Of a stretch of DNA of 64,000 nucleotides, positions 8,677-19,106 are shown piece by piece. The notes beneath the pieces are model-generated. The model searched no databases. It had not been told where the DNA came from and saw only the letters and a list, made by a program, of their open reading frames with translations. This DNA comes from an uncultured Sphingomonadaceae bacterium. GTDB taxonomy: Bacteria; Pseudomonadota; Alphaproteobacteria; Sphingomonadales; Sphingomonadaceae. The DNA lies in contig CANMBD010000001.1 of NCBI GenBank assembly GCA_947495985.1, positions 1,240,001 through 1,304,000 of the forward strand, given 5' to 3'. The position numbers were made by a program, and so were the translations under genes. Positions within the stretch are counted from its first letter, which is position 1; each line of letters starts with the position of its first letter.

Positions 8677-9573
8677 CTAGATGACGACTGCTTGACCTGA
8701 TTGTGCGCTGGGATGATCTTGCGTCCCGTGCGTCAACACCTCGTCACCCTCGACAATATCGGCAATTGCGATATTCGGAAGATCTGCAATTTTCTCGTAA
8801 ACCGGTTTGAAATCAGTTTCGACAGTTACGCGCAACAGTTCATCCAGACTGGGAATGACGAAGTAATTTTGCTGAAAATCATCAATCCGATATTCCGTGC
8901 GCAAGACCCGTTCCAAATCGAACATGATGCGATTGGGGCTGTCACTATCCAGCGCGAAGACACTCTCCCCATAGCTCGACACTATTCCCGCGCCATAAAT
9001 ACGCAAACCGTCCGCTTCCTGAATTAGTCCGAATTCCACGGTATACCAGTATAACCGCGCCAACTGTTTGAGCGTGCCAAACTTCAGCGCGCGCAGCCCA
9101 CCGCGACCATAAGCTTCCATATAGTCGGCAAAACGCTGATCTGCGAGCATCGGCACATGACCAAAAACGTCATGGAAAATATCCGGTTCCTGCAGATAAT
9201 CGAGCTGATCGGGTCGTCTGATGAAATTGCCCGAAACAAAGCGGCGATTGGCAAGATGGTCAAAAAACACATCATCCGGCACCAAACCTGGAACGGCCAC
9301 CACTTGCCAGCCGGTCGCATCCATCAATATCCGGTTGAGTTCCACAAAATCCGGAATGCCGGGTTTCGAAAGTTGCAATATGTCAATGCCATCAAGAAAG
9401 GCCTGCGCCGCACGCCCTGGCAACATTTCCCGCTGGCGCGCAAAAAGTGTGTCCCAGGTTGCATGTTCCTCGACGCTGTAAGCAGACCAGTTCTGATCTA
9501 TTGTCCAGTCGGCATTTGCGTGCGCTGGCGGCTTGTCATAGACATGGGTTTCCGGGTTGGGGGCTGTCAACAT
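8677..9573 (-). CDS. phhA: Phenylalanine 4-monooxygenase
   Basis: Hydroxylates phenylalanine to tyrosine using tetrahydropterin, O2 and non-haem iron. The 298-residue protein is a single catalytic domain of bacterial length. The 2-His-1-carboxylate iron ligands are seen: H134 and H139 in PDIFHDVFGHVP and E180 in YWYTVEFGLI. Other hallmarks are LQEPD and GAGIVSSYGE. The last 15 residues are polar and probably disordered. It faces away from the TIGR02117 gene at 9603, with only 29 bases between the two starts, so the promoters must overlap. Confidence 0.96.
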   Translation of the reverse strand: MLTAPNPETHVYDKPPAHANADWTIDQNWSAYSVEEHATWDTLFARQREMLPGRAAQAFLDGIDILQLSKPGIPDFVELNRILMDATGWQVVAVPGLVPDDVFFDHLANRRFVSGNFIRRPDQLDYLQEPDIFHDVFGHVPMLADQRFADYMEAYGRGGLRALKFGTLKQLARLYWYTVEFGLIQEADGLRIYGAGIVSSYGESVFALDSDSPNRIMFDLERVLRTEYRIDDFQQNYFVIPSLDELLRVTVETDFKPVYEKIADLPNIAIADIVEGDEVLTHGTQDHPSAQSGQAVVI

Positions 9574-9602
9574 GACGGCATCTTACAGCAGAAAAGGTTT
9601 CA

Positions 9603-10280
9603 ATGGCAACTTCTCGCATGAAATGGCCCAAACGCATCATCAAAGGTCTCGTGGCTGTAGTCATGCTGTATCTTGTCGCTGCGTTATTCGGCAGCATATT
9701 GCCAGCCAATCAATTCTGGAGAAGTCCGGATGATGGCATCGAATTGTTCATAGAAACCAATGGTATACATACTGGTATCATCATGCCGATTCAAACTGAC
9801 GTACATGATTGGTCGGAACTGGTCCGTCCCGAACATATGGGTGATCCGGCAAGATATGGCAGCCACATTCTGGTCGGTTGGGGTCACGAAGGTGTCTATC
9901 GCAACGCAGAATATTGGCAGGACCTGCGTTTCAGGGACGCCGCCAGTGCGGTATTCGGCAGTGACAACGTCCTATTGCATATCTATCACCTGAATTATCC
10001 ACAGGCTTATCCCCATTATCGCCGCAGCTTCCGGGTCAGCGAGGCAGAATATCGTTTGATTATCGCTGCGATAAAAGGCCGTTTTGTCCTGGACGATTCT
10101 GGCCAGCCGATTCCTTCAGGCGGCTACGGCGAGAGCGACCTGTTCTACAAGTCCTGGGGCCATTATAACGCCTTTTATACGTGCAACAGCTGGACTGGGG
10201 ACGTCTTACGGGAGGCTGGTATCAGGACCGGTATTTGGACTCCTTTTCAAGGCGGCGTCATGCGATGGTTTTTGGAATGA
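9603..10280 (+). CDS. TIGR02117/DUF2459 family membrane-anchored protein
   Basis: A 225-residue protein with an N-terminal membrane anchor (residues about 12-32) and a periplasmic domain containing ETNGIHTGIIMP, VGWGHEGVYR and HYNAFYTCNSWTGDVLREAG. These match my memory of the TIGR02117/DUF2459 family, which is found near urease genes in some bacteria. The conserved His, Cys and Asn suggest a papain/NlpC-like fold, but the activity is unknown. No urease genes are present here. Starts 29 bases from the divergent phhA start. Confidence 0.82.
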   Translation: MATSRMKWPKRIIKGLVAVVMLYLVAALFGSILPANQFWRSPDDGIELFIETNGIHTGIIMPIQTDVHDWSELVRPEHMGDPARYGSHILVGWGHEGVYRNAEYWQDLRFRDAASAVFGSDNVLLHIYHLNYPQAYPHYRRSFRVSEAEYRLIIAAIKGRFVLDDSGQPIPSGGYGESDLFYKSWGHYNAFYTCNSWTGDVLREAGIRTGIWTPFQGGVMRWFLE

Positions 10281-10311
10281 TTATCGAAAATGGGCAAATC
10301 AAATTGATAAG

Positions 10312-11019
10312 CTATAAGGTTACGGAATGATGGCGTCGTCGGGAGAGCAGCGGATCCAGCACCACTATTTTTCCATAATTCCGTTCTATATTGCCTGATT
10401 GCTCAAGTTTTCCCAGCGCCTTGCCAAGCGAAACTCTTGATACCCCGACCAGATCGGCAAGCTCCTGCTGGGTGATCGATATGGAGACTGTCTGACCTTC
10501 CCCTTCGCAAAGCCCCAACAGGGCTCGTGCAACGCGTTCGACCGTCGATAGATTGCGCCCCGCATTGACGAGATCAAAGGCCTGCTGCACCATGTTTGCC
10601 ATTGTTTTCAGCAATATCCTTGCAACACGAGGATCGGATGTAATCGCACTTTGAAGCTCTTTTTCACCGATCCGAACCAGTGTTACCTCGTTACCGGCAA
10701 TTGCATCTACCATCCTCGGAAATTCACCCAGAAACGCTTGCTCTCCAAAGCTTTCGCCAGGCCCCAGCACCGCAAAGATGGACAGTTTGCCATCAAAGGA
10801 ATAGCGGCCGATTTGAACATTGCCGCTGCGGATATGCCAGAATTCCTTGCCTGCATCACCGCGCTGCTGGATCAATTCTCCTTTTGCAAATTGCCGCACA
10901 AGTCCATGATTTAAAAGGCGGCGGCGAACATCTTCGGGTAACGCTGTCACAAATCCGGCAGCGGCAAAAGTAGATCGGGAGAAATGGCCTGATTCAACCA
11001 ATTGTAAACCTCTTAGCAT
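10312..11019 (-). CDS. Crp/Fnr family transcriptional regulator
   Basis: A 235-residue regulator. The N-terminal cyclic-nucleotide-binding-like beta barrel (about 20-140) contains GELIQQRGDAGKEFWHIRSGNVQIG and GPGESFGEQAFLGEFPR. A dimerisation helix follows, and then a C-terminal Crp-type winged helix with ITQQELADLVGVSRVSLGKALGKLEQSG as the helix-turn-helix. There is no Fnr-type N-terminal cysteine cluster, so oxygen sensing by an iron-sulfur cluster is unlikely. It is divergent from the membrane oxygenase gene at 11087, a plausible target; I see no clear TTGAT-N4-ATCAA box between them. Confidence 0.9.
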   Translation of the reverse strand: MLRGLQLVESGHFSRSTFAAAGFVTALPEDVRRRLLNHGLVRQFAKGELIQQRGDAGKEFWHIRSGNVQIGRYSFDGKLSIFAVLGPGESFGEQAFLGEFPRMVDAIAGNEVTLVRIGEKELQSAITSDPRVARILLKTMANMVQQAFDLVNAGRNLSTVERVARALLGLCEGEGQTVSISITQQELADLVGVSRVSLGKALGKLEQSGNIERNYGKIVVLDPLLSRRRHHSVTL

Positions 11020-11086
11020 TTGAGAAGTCAGCTATCTGCTATCAGCGGGCCGAATTCAAGACGTTTTAAGGTCGAGGAGCCCGGCA

Positions 11087-11944
11087 GTGAGGCCAGAAAT
11101 ATTTGCGATTGTCGGTATTTTTGCCCTTTTCGGCTTGCTGGAGCTATTTCGGACCAAGCTGTTCGCAAAACCGGAACAAAATTTCGACGATGCGATGGTA
11201 GAGATTATCGGTTCGGCTGTTTTGCTCATTTTCACTCAGCCAATGATCATTGTATCCGCGCAGTTCCTGATGGGTGTTGTTGCTCCGCAGTGGGCCGGCG
11301 CGCTAACCGGCATCCCCATTCTTGCGGCGATCGCGCTGTTCCTGGTTTTTGACGACATGATGCAATATTGGCTGCATCGGCTGTCACACCAGATCCCGTT
11401 CCTCTACAACCTCCACCGGGCACATCATAATGCCAAATATATGAGTATCCGTCTCGTTTACCGGAACAACATATTCTATTATTTGCTGATGCCGAGCATC
11501 TGGTTTTCCGGTGTGCTCATCTATCTTGGCCTAGGCTGGGTCTATGTCGGTTATATCATTGTCAAAATGGCCGTGATCATTGGCGCACATAGTGATGTTG
11601 CCTGGGATGAACCGCTTTATAAAATCAAATGGCTGTCACCCGTAATGTGGCTTGTGGAAAGAACCATCTCGACACCCGCAACGCATCATGCCCATCACGG
11701 CCGCCACATGGAAGATGGCGCGACCAACTATAAAGGCAATTACGGCAATCTTCTTTTCTTCTGGGACGTCCTGTTCGGCACAGCGAAAATCACGCGCCGC
11801 TACCCGGACAGTTATGGCGTCGAAAATCTTGCACCGGCAACCCTTGGCCAGCAACTGGCCTGGCCGCTTTTTCCTGAGAATACGGATGGCGGCTACGGGG
11901 TAAAAGAACTCGCAGCCAAGGAAGCTGCGGCGAGAGCCGGTTAA
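11087..11944 (+). CDS. Sterol desaturase/fatty acid hydroxylase family membrane protein
   Basis: A 285-residue integral membrane di-iron oxygenase. Three histidine clusters are visible: HRLSH, HRAHHNAK and THHAHHGRH, fitting the fatty acid hydroxylase superfamily HxxxH...HxxHH...HHxxHH pattern. About four to five membrane helices surround them. The GTG start at 11087 is preceded by GAGGAG at a good distance. The substrate is unknown; a sterol, hopanoid, carotenoid or fatty acyl chain is possible. It is convergent with a second family member (13191-12037), and the two share a terminator between them. Confidence 0.88.
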   Translation: MRPEIFAIVGIFALFGLLELFRTKLFAKPEQNFDDAMVEIIGSAVLLIFTQPMIIVSAQFLMGVVAPQWAGALTGIPILAAIALFLVFDDMMQYWLHRLSHQIPFLYNLHRAHHNAKYMSIRLVYRNNIFYYLLMPSIWFSGVLIYLGLGWVYVGYIIVKMAVIIGAHSDVAWDEPLYKIKWLSPVMWLVERTISTPATHHAHHGRHMEDGATNYKGNYGNLLFFWDVLFGTAKITRRYPDSYGVENLAPATLGQQLAWPLFPENTDGGYGVKELAAKEAAARAG

Positions 11945-11959
11945 CAGGTTGGGGTGGGA

Positions 11960-12010
11960 CCAGGGCGGCTGACGGATGGGGGAAAACCGTCAGTCGCCTT
12001 GGACTTTTTC
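11960..12010 (+). terminator. Rho-independent terminator
   Basis: A 16-base stem (11960-11975 with 11987-12002) with two non-Watson-Crick positions, an 11-base loop and a following run actttttccc. It lies just after the first membrane oxygenase, so it terminates the plus strand; on the minus strand it would also read as a stem-loop 27 bases beyond the second gene's stop. Confidence 0.8.
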
Positions 12011-12036
12011 CCGGTTCAAAAAATTCAGCACAGCAC

Positions 12037-13191
12037 TCAATAATCCGGCTTCTTGCGCGTCAGGGGATAAGCAAACTGCTTCAAATATCCTTTTGGTACG
12101 TCCTCCGGTATCCCGTAACCTTCCGGCCATTTTGACGGCGGCAGGTAGAAAGTTCCGAACAGCTTGTCGATCCACGGGAAATGGATCGCAAAATTCACGT
12201 CAAACGCCTCCCGTTCCAATCCATGATGCCAGTGATGAAACCGCGGCGTCGCGATCCAGTGACCCAGCCAGTTGAAATCACCCTTGATATTCGCGTGTAG
12301 CAAGGACGAATAGATATAGACAAAAGCGATATAGGCCTGAAGCACGGACGGGCTGAAACCCAATGTCATCATCGGCAGCGATGTTATCCCGCGGAGCAAT
12401 ATGATCTCGATAAAGTGCATCCGTGCGCCAGCCAGCCAATCCATTGATTTGGCCGAATGATGCACCGCATGAAAGCCCCAGAGAAAGGGGAACCGGTGAA
12501 AGGTGCGATGGAAGAAATATTGCACCAGATCGGTCAGCACCAAGACGATCAGGAACTGCAATATCCACGGAATGGATGCGACCATCGCGCGAAAGGCGTC
12601 CCAGCTGTTTGTATTGGCAACCACGACGTTGGACGGGGCCAGCGCCAGAAAGGTCAAGGCCTGCACCATCATTGAGCTGATCAGATAGTAAAACAGATCT
12701 TCTCGCCATTCGATACGGAACAGACGCTGCGATCGCTTATGCGGCAATATCCGCTCCAGCGGCGCAAACATCAGGCCAGTGATCACCATGTTTACGATGA
12801 AGAAATCGAGACCGAAAAATATGCCCCAGCTCTTGGTGTCTTCGGGCTGAACATTAGCCCCGCCAAGAAACGCGGCCGTTATGCCAATAGCGAGTGCAAA
12901 AAAACCGAGAGACTTACGCGGGCGGAGCAGCAAGCTCAGCAATGCGAGTGCGTATGAGCCCAGTAACAACAGGTGAACCGCACTGCGAAAACCGGCCCAG
13001 TCCTTTACCGCTTGCAATTCCGGCGTGGCGAACCATTCGGGAAAGCGAAGCGCGACAACCATACCCAGTCCTGCAATGGCCATCACAACCGCGAAAAAGC
13101 CCGCGAGCCAGCCGCTACCGAAACGGCGCACTTCAGGCGGTGCCTCCAGATCCTTGGCAAGCTGTTTCAATATTCCCTGTTTCTTGGCCAT
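12037..13191 (-). CDS. Sterol desaturase family membrane protein, long form
   Basis: A 384-residue integral membrane protein. The first 130 residues hold about four extra membrane helices not present in the neighbour at 11087. The C-terminal oxygenase domain has the three histidine clusters HRTFHR, HAVHHSAKSMD and HHWHHGLE. The ending PEGYGIPEDVPKGYLKQFAYP is typical of this family in proteobacteria. Substrate not determinable. The two oxygenases share little sequence outside the histidine boxes, so they are not a recent duplication. The upstream gene ligA is divided from it by only 22 bases and points the same way (ligA reads into this gene). Confidence 0.88.
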   Translation of the reverse strand: MAKKQGILKQLAKDLEAPPEVRRFGSGWLAGFFAVVMAIAGLGMVVALRFPEWFATPELQAVKDWAGFRSAVHLLLLGSYALALLSLLLRPRKSLGFFALAIGITAAFLGGANVQPEDTKSWGIFFGLDFFIVNMVITGLMFAPLERILPHKRSQRLFRIEWREDLFYYLISSMMVQALTFLALAPSNVVVANTNSWDAFRAMVASIPWILQFLIVLVLTDLVQYFFHRTFHRFPFLWGFHAVHHSAKSMDWLAGARMHFIEIILLRGITSLPMMTLGFSPSVLQAYIAFVYIYSSLLHANIKGDFNWLGHWIATPRFHHWHHGLEREAFDVNFAIHFPWIDKLFGTFYLPPSKWPEGYGIPEDVPKGYLKQFAYPLTRKKPDY

Positions 13192-13213
13192 TCTAGTCTC
13201 CGCAAATTTCGGC

Positions 13214-15723
<2,510 letters not shown>

Positions 15724-17388
15724 TCACACACCCTCCAACAATCGATCCGCCTGCGCTCTCGCCTCGTCGGTCACGTCGGCACCCGACAACATCCGCGCAA
15801 TTTCCTGCCGTCGGCCATCATCGTCCAGTGCATTGACATCGGTCCGCGACACCGTGCCGTTTGAGCTTTTGTTGATCAGCATATGCGCATTGCCTTTGGA
15901 TGCCACTTGCGGACTGTGGGTCACGACCAGCAATTGCGCGCTGTCTGACAGGCGCGACAGCCGATCGCCAATGGCAGATGCCACTGCTCCACCGACACCG
16001 CGATCAACCTCGTCAAAGATTATAGTCTTGGCGCCGCCCTCTTCGGCCAAAGCCACCTTCAAGGCCAAGATAAAACGCGACAATTCCCCGCCAGACGCAA
16101 TTTTGCCAAGCGGAGCCAAGGGTGCGCCGGGATTTGTGGAAATCAGAAATTCAATCCGGTCCATGCCGTTGGCACCCCAACGATCTTCTTCCAGCGGTTC
16201 CAGCAACGTTTCAAAACGTGCGGCATCCAGCTTTAGAGGGACGAGTTCCCCGGCCACGGCTTTGTTGAGTGACTTGGCCGCTTTGGTCCGTTTGAGCCGC
16301 AACGTCTCCGCCGCATCCACATAAGCCTGCCGAGCGGCTTTCACATTTGCTTCCAACGTCGCCAGTGACTTCCCGCCATCGCTGATAGCCGCCAGCCGGC
16401 TTTCCAGGTCGATCAGTAACTGCGGCAAGGCATCGCCCTCGACCCGATGCTTGCGCGCCAAGGCACGCAGGTCAAAGAGCCGTGTTTCCATGTCGTCGAG
16501 CCGCTGCGGATCAAAGGTGAGCGCATGGGCCGCGTCATTCAGCTTTTCCTCTGCCTCGCTCGCCTCGATCACCGCGCGATCAATCGCCTGCAGTGCTTCT
16601 GCCAACAATGGATGGTCTTCCGAGATGCGGTCCAGCCGCCGAGCCGCCGCCCGCAGCGATGCCAAACCGCCATTTGATCCGTCGAAGGCTGCTCTGATCG
16701 CCTCCAGGTCACCGGTCAGTTTCTCGCCTTTCATCATCGTCGCACGCTCGAGGGCCAATTCTTGCTCTTCGCCCGTTTGCGGCGCGAATTTGGAGAGTTC
16801 GGCTACGCTATGCTCGAGATATTCGCGATCCTGTTCCGCCACTTCCTGATCGTCCAACGCTGTTTGCAACACGGCTTTTGCCGATTGCCAACCTTCAAAG
16901 GCTTGCCTGACTTTTGCGCCATCAGCGCCAGCATAAGTATCGAGCAAAGCCCGATGGCCCTTGGGATTGATCAAACCGCGATCATCATGCTGTCCGTGTA
17001 TTTCGATCAGCCTGCTGCCAACTTCACGCAACAAAGCCGCAGAGCATGGCTGATCATTGACAAATGCCCGGCTGCCGCCATCTGCCTTGACCGACCGTTT
17101 GATAATCAATGGCTCACCCGGCTCCACATCAATATCATTGTCTTGGAGATAGACCGCCAGTTTGCTGTCGTTAGTGGGCGCGTCAAAACTCGCCGTCACC
17201 TGTGCCTTTTGCGTGCCTTGCCGGACCAAACCGCTATCCGCTCGATTGCCCAACGCCAGGCCAAGTGAGTCCAGCAGGATCGATTTTCCCGCCCCGGTTT
17301 CGCCGGTCAGCACCGACAGGCCGGACCCGAATTCCAGGTCCAGCGCCTCGATAAGAACTATGTCACGAATGGAAAGGGACTGCAGCAC
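15724..17388 (-). CDS. recN: DNA repair protein RecN
   Basis: SMC-like ATPase that acts at double-strand breaks. 554 residues. Walker A is TGETGAGKSILLDSL near residue 30; the C-terminal half carries the ABC signature IASGGELSRFILALK and Walker B TIIFDEVDRGVGG, with the middle forming long coiled coils. The NHWQ/Q-loop segment IEIHGQHDDRGL is present. GTG start at 17388 with AGAGGGGGC upstream. I looked for an alphaproteobacterial LexA box (GTTC-N7-GTTC) upstream and did not find a clear one. Confidence 0.96.
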   Translation of the reverse strand: MLQSLSIRDIVLIEALDLEFGSGLSVLTGETGAGKSILLDSLGLALGNRADSGLVRQGTQKAQVTASFDAPTNDSKLAVYLQDNDIDVEPGEPLIIKRSVKADGGSRAFVNDQPCSAALLREVGSRLIEIHGQHDDRGLINPKGHRALLDTYAGADGAKVRQAFEGWQSAKAVLQTALDDQEVAEQDREYLEHSVAELSKFAPQTGEEQELALERATMMKGEKLTGDLEAIRAAFDGSNGGLASLRAAARRLDRISEDHPLLAEALQAIDRAVIEASEAEEKLNDAAHALTFDPQRLDDMETRLFDLRALARKHRVEGDALPQLLIDLESRLAAISDGGKSLATLEANVKAARQAYVDAAETLRLKRTKAAKSLNKAVAGELVPLKLDAARFETLLEPLEEDRWGANGMDRIEFLISTNPGAPLAPLGKIASGGELSRFILALKVALAEEGGAKTIIFDEVDRGVGGAVASAIGDRLSRLSDSAQLLVVTHSPQVASKGNAHMLINKSSNGTVSRTDVNALDDDGRRQEIARMLSGADVTDEARAQADRLLEGV

Positions 17389-17460
17389 AGCCCCCTCTTA
17401 AATCACGTTTATCTTAGCTGCAACGCTCCATAACATTTGGAACGCGGCAATTTACAAATA

Positions 17461-18243
17461 TCAGGTGGCGCCGTGTTTTTGCACCAGCTCATAAGCCCGC
17501 TCATACCATTTCGAGCCGGGATAATTTGTACCCAGAACAGCTGCGCTTTTCTTCGCTTCTGCAGGAATGCCCAATGCCAAATAGGATTCCGTCAAACGCA
17601 TCAAGGCCTCGGCCGAATGGGTCGTGGTTTCATATTTGTCGATAACCGTGCGGAACCGGATTGTCGCCGCCAGCCATTTGCCGCGACGCTGATAAAAGCG
17701 GCCGATTTCCATTTCCTTACCCGCCAGATGGTCGTTGACCAGATCCATCTTCAACAGAGCATCCGCAGCATAGCGTGTATTAGGATAGCGACGTGCCACT
17801 TCACCCAGAGTTGCCAGGGCTTGCTCGGTAATCTTCTGATCCCGTGTCACATCACTAATCTGCTCATAATAGCTGAGCGCGATCAGATAATAGGCATAAG
17901 GCGCGTCTTTGTTGCCGGGATGGATCGACAGGAAACGGCGCGATGATTGAATCGCCTTGTTATAGTCACCAGCTACATAATAGCTGAACGCACTCATCTG
18001 CTGCGCACGGCGCGCCCAGGGCGAATAAGGGTGTTGGCGCTCGACCTCGTCAAACAAGGCAGCCGCAATCTTGTACTGACCACGATCAAGCCGGTCTTTT
18101 GCAGCATTATACAGCGTGTTCACGTCACGGGCGACATAGCGGGTATCCGCACTGCCACCACCTCCGCCACCCAGCCCTGCACAGGCAGACAGCATTGTTA
18201 GAGACAGGGTCGATGCGAGGACGAGGCTGATTTTTCTATTCAT
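17461..18243 (-). CDS. bamD: Outer membrane assembly lipoprotein BamD
   Basis: Essential lipoprotein partner of BamA in beta-barrel insertion. 260 residues with a signal peptide and lipobox LSAC (lipidated Cys about residue 20), followed by a Gly-rich linker and TPR repeats: YNAAKDRLDRGQYKIAAALF, HPYSPWARRAQQMSAFSYYV and RYPNTRYAADALLKMDLV. The latter two are BamD family hallmarks. ATG at 18243 gives the proper signal peptide; an in-frame start 12 codons upstream would not. recN follows 72 bases downstream, the common bamD-recN order of alphaproteobacteria. Confidence 0.95.
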   Translation of the reverse strand: MNRKISLVLASTLSLTMLSACAGLGGGGGGSADTRYVARDVNTLYNAAKDRLDRGQYKIAAALFDEVERQHPYSPWARRAQQMSAFSYYVAGDYNKAIQSSRRFLSIHPGNKDAPYAYYLIALSYYEQISDVTRDQKITEQALATLGEVARRYPNTRYAADALLKMDLVNDHLAGKEMEIGRFYQRRGKWLAATIRFRTVIDKYETTTHSAEALMRLTESYLALGIPAEAKKSAAVLGTNYPGSKWYERAYELVQKHGAT

Positions 18244-18359
18244 GGCAAATCCCTTAAACGCAAATCTTGAGCAGGCCAACAGGTTATTGGCAGGTTATTA
18301 GTGTCCAAACCCAAAGACTGCATAGCGCGGCCTTGTTATCTGCAAGATGAATGATCCCT

Positions 18360-19106
18360 TTAGTCAGCAGCGCTTTGGTTAGCGGCATCATTGATCAAAA
18401 ATACAACATAGCCGCGAAAATTGGGATTTTGCGTCAATGAAGCGGGAGCGCGCCATTCTCCGCCTTGCACCAGACCGATGCGAAACGGCATCGGCAAATC
18501 ATCGATATTGTCGAGCCAACGCTCGTAACCCGGTATGGTGTTACGCCCCTGATAAACCTGAAACACGGTCTCATCGATCACGTCAGCTAGCGAAGCTAGT
18601 GCGGCAGGGTCACCATTGGCGCTCCAGTCCAGCAGCCCGGTGGTACCAAGGGCATATTGCTCCGGAAGCTGTTCCCGTAGCCCGCGCAAAAAAACCGCAT
18701 ATTGATCTAGCGCGCGGGTATTTGCATCAAAGTCAATTTGTAAACCGACCACAACATTGCCTTTCGCAGACCACTGCCCCAGCCTGGTCAATATCTGACG
18801 ATAGATTTCCGGCGACAAGTCAAGTGTCTCCACCCTTATAGCCATCCAGATTTTTGCATGTTTGATGTCAGGAATTCCCGGCCGCAATGACACCAAAGTA
18901 TTTGCATCCGACGCCCGCACTTCGCCCTCCAGAATATAGACGGTCTTTGCGCGTTCAAGAACCGGCTGCGGCCTAACACCCGCCCATAGCCAAAAGCTGT
19001 CATGATCGGAGGCATTTACTGTTTGATCTACCTCCCGCTGCTCGCAGGCCGAGAGCGTCAGCGACATGATGGCAATTATAAACCCGAGAAAAGCGCGCCG
19101 GTCCAC
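18360..19106 (-). CDS. DUF3142 domain lipoprotein
   Basis: A 248-residue protein with signal peptide and lipobox LSAC, then a domain that resembles DUF3142: SFWLWAGVRP at the start, GEVRASDA, VVGLQIDFDANTRAL and FQVYQGRNTIPGYERWLD. The Asp-rich QIDFDA on a beta strand suggests a TIM-barrel glycosidase-like fold, which is inference. GTG start at 19106 shares one base with the upstream TAG (TAGTG), so it is coupled to the large repeat protein upstream. The pair probably works together at the cell envelope. Confidence 0.75.
   Translation of the reverse strand: MDRRAFLGFIIAIMSLTLSACEQREVDQTVNASDHDSFWLWAGVRPQPVLERAKTVYILEGEVRASDANTLVSLRPGIPDIKHAKIWMAIRVETLDLSPEIYRQILTRLGQWSAKGNVVVGLQIDFDANTRALDQYAVFLRGLREQLPEQYALGTTGLLDWSANGDPAALASLADVIDETVFQVYQGRNTIPGYERWLDNIDDLPMPFRIGLVQGGEWRAPASLTQNPNFRGYVVFLINDAANQSAAD

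Noticed and set aside
11020..11086. Fnr/Crp box between the Crp regulator and the membrane oxygenase gene
   Set aside because: No TTGAT-N4-ATCAA or TGTGA-N6-TCACA palindrome is visible, so regulation of the oxygenase by the neighbour stays an inference.
17389..17460. LexA (SOS) box before recN
   Set aside because: GTTC-N7-GTTC is not present; the nearest match (GTTATGGAGCGTTG) departs at key positions.
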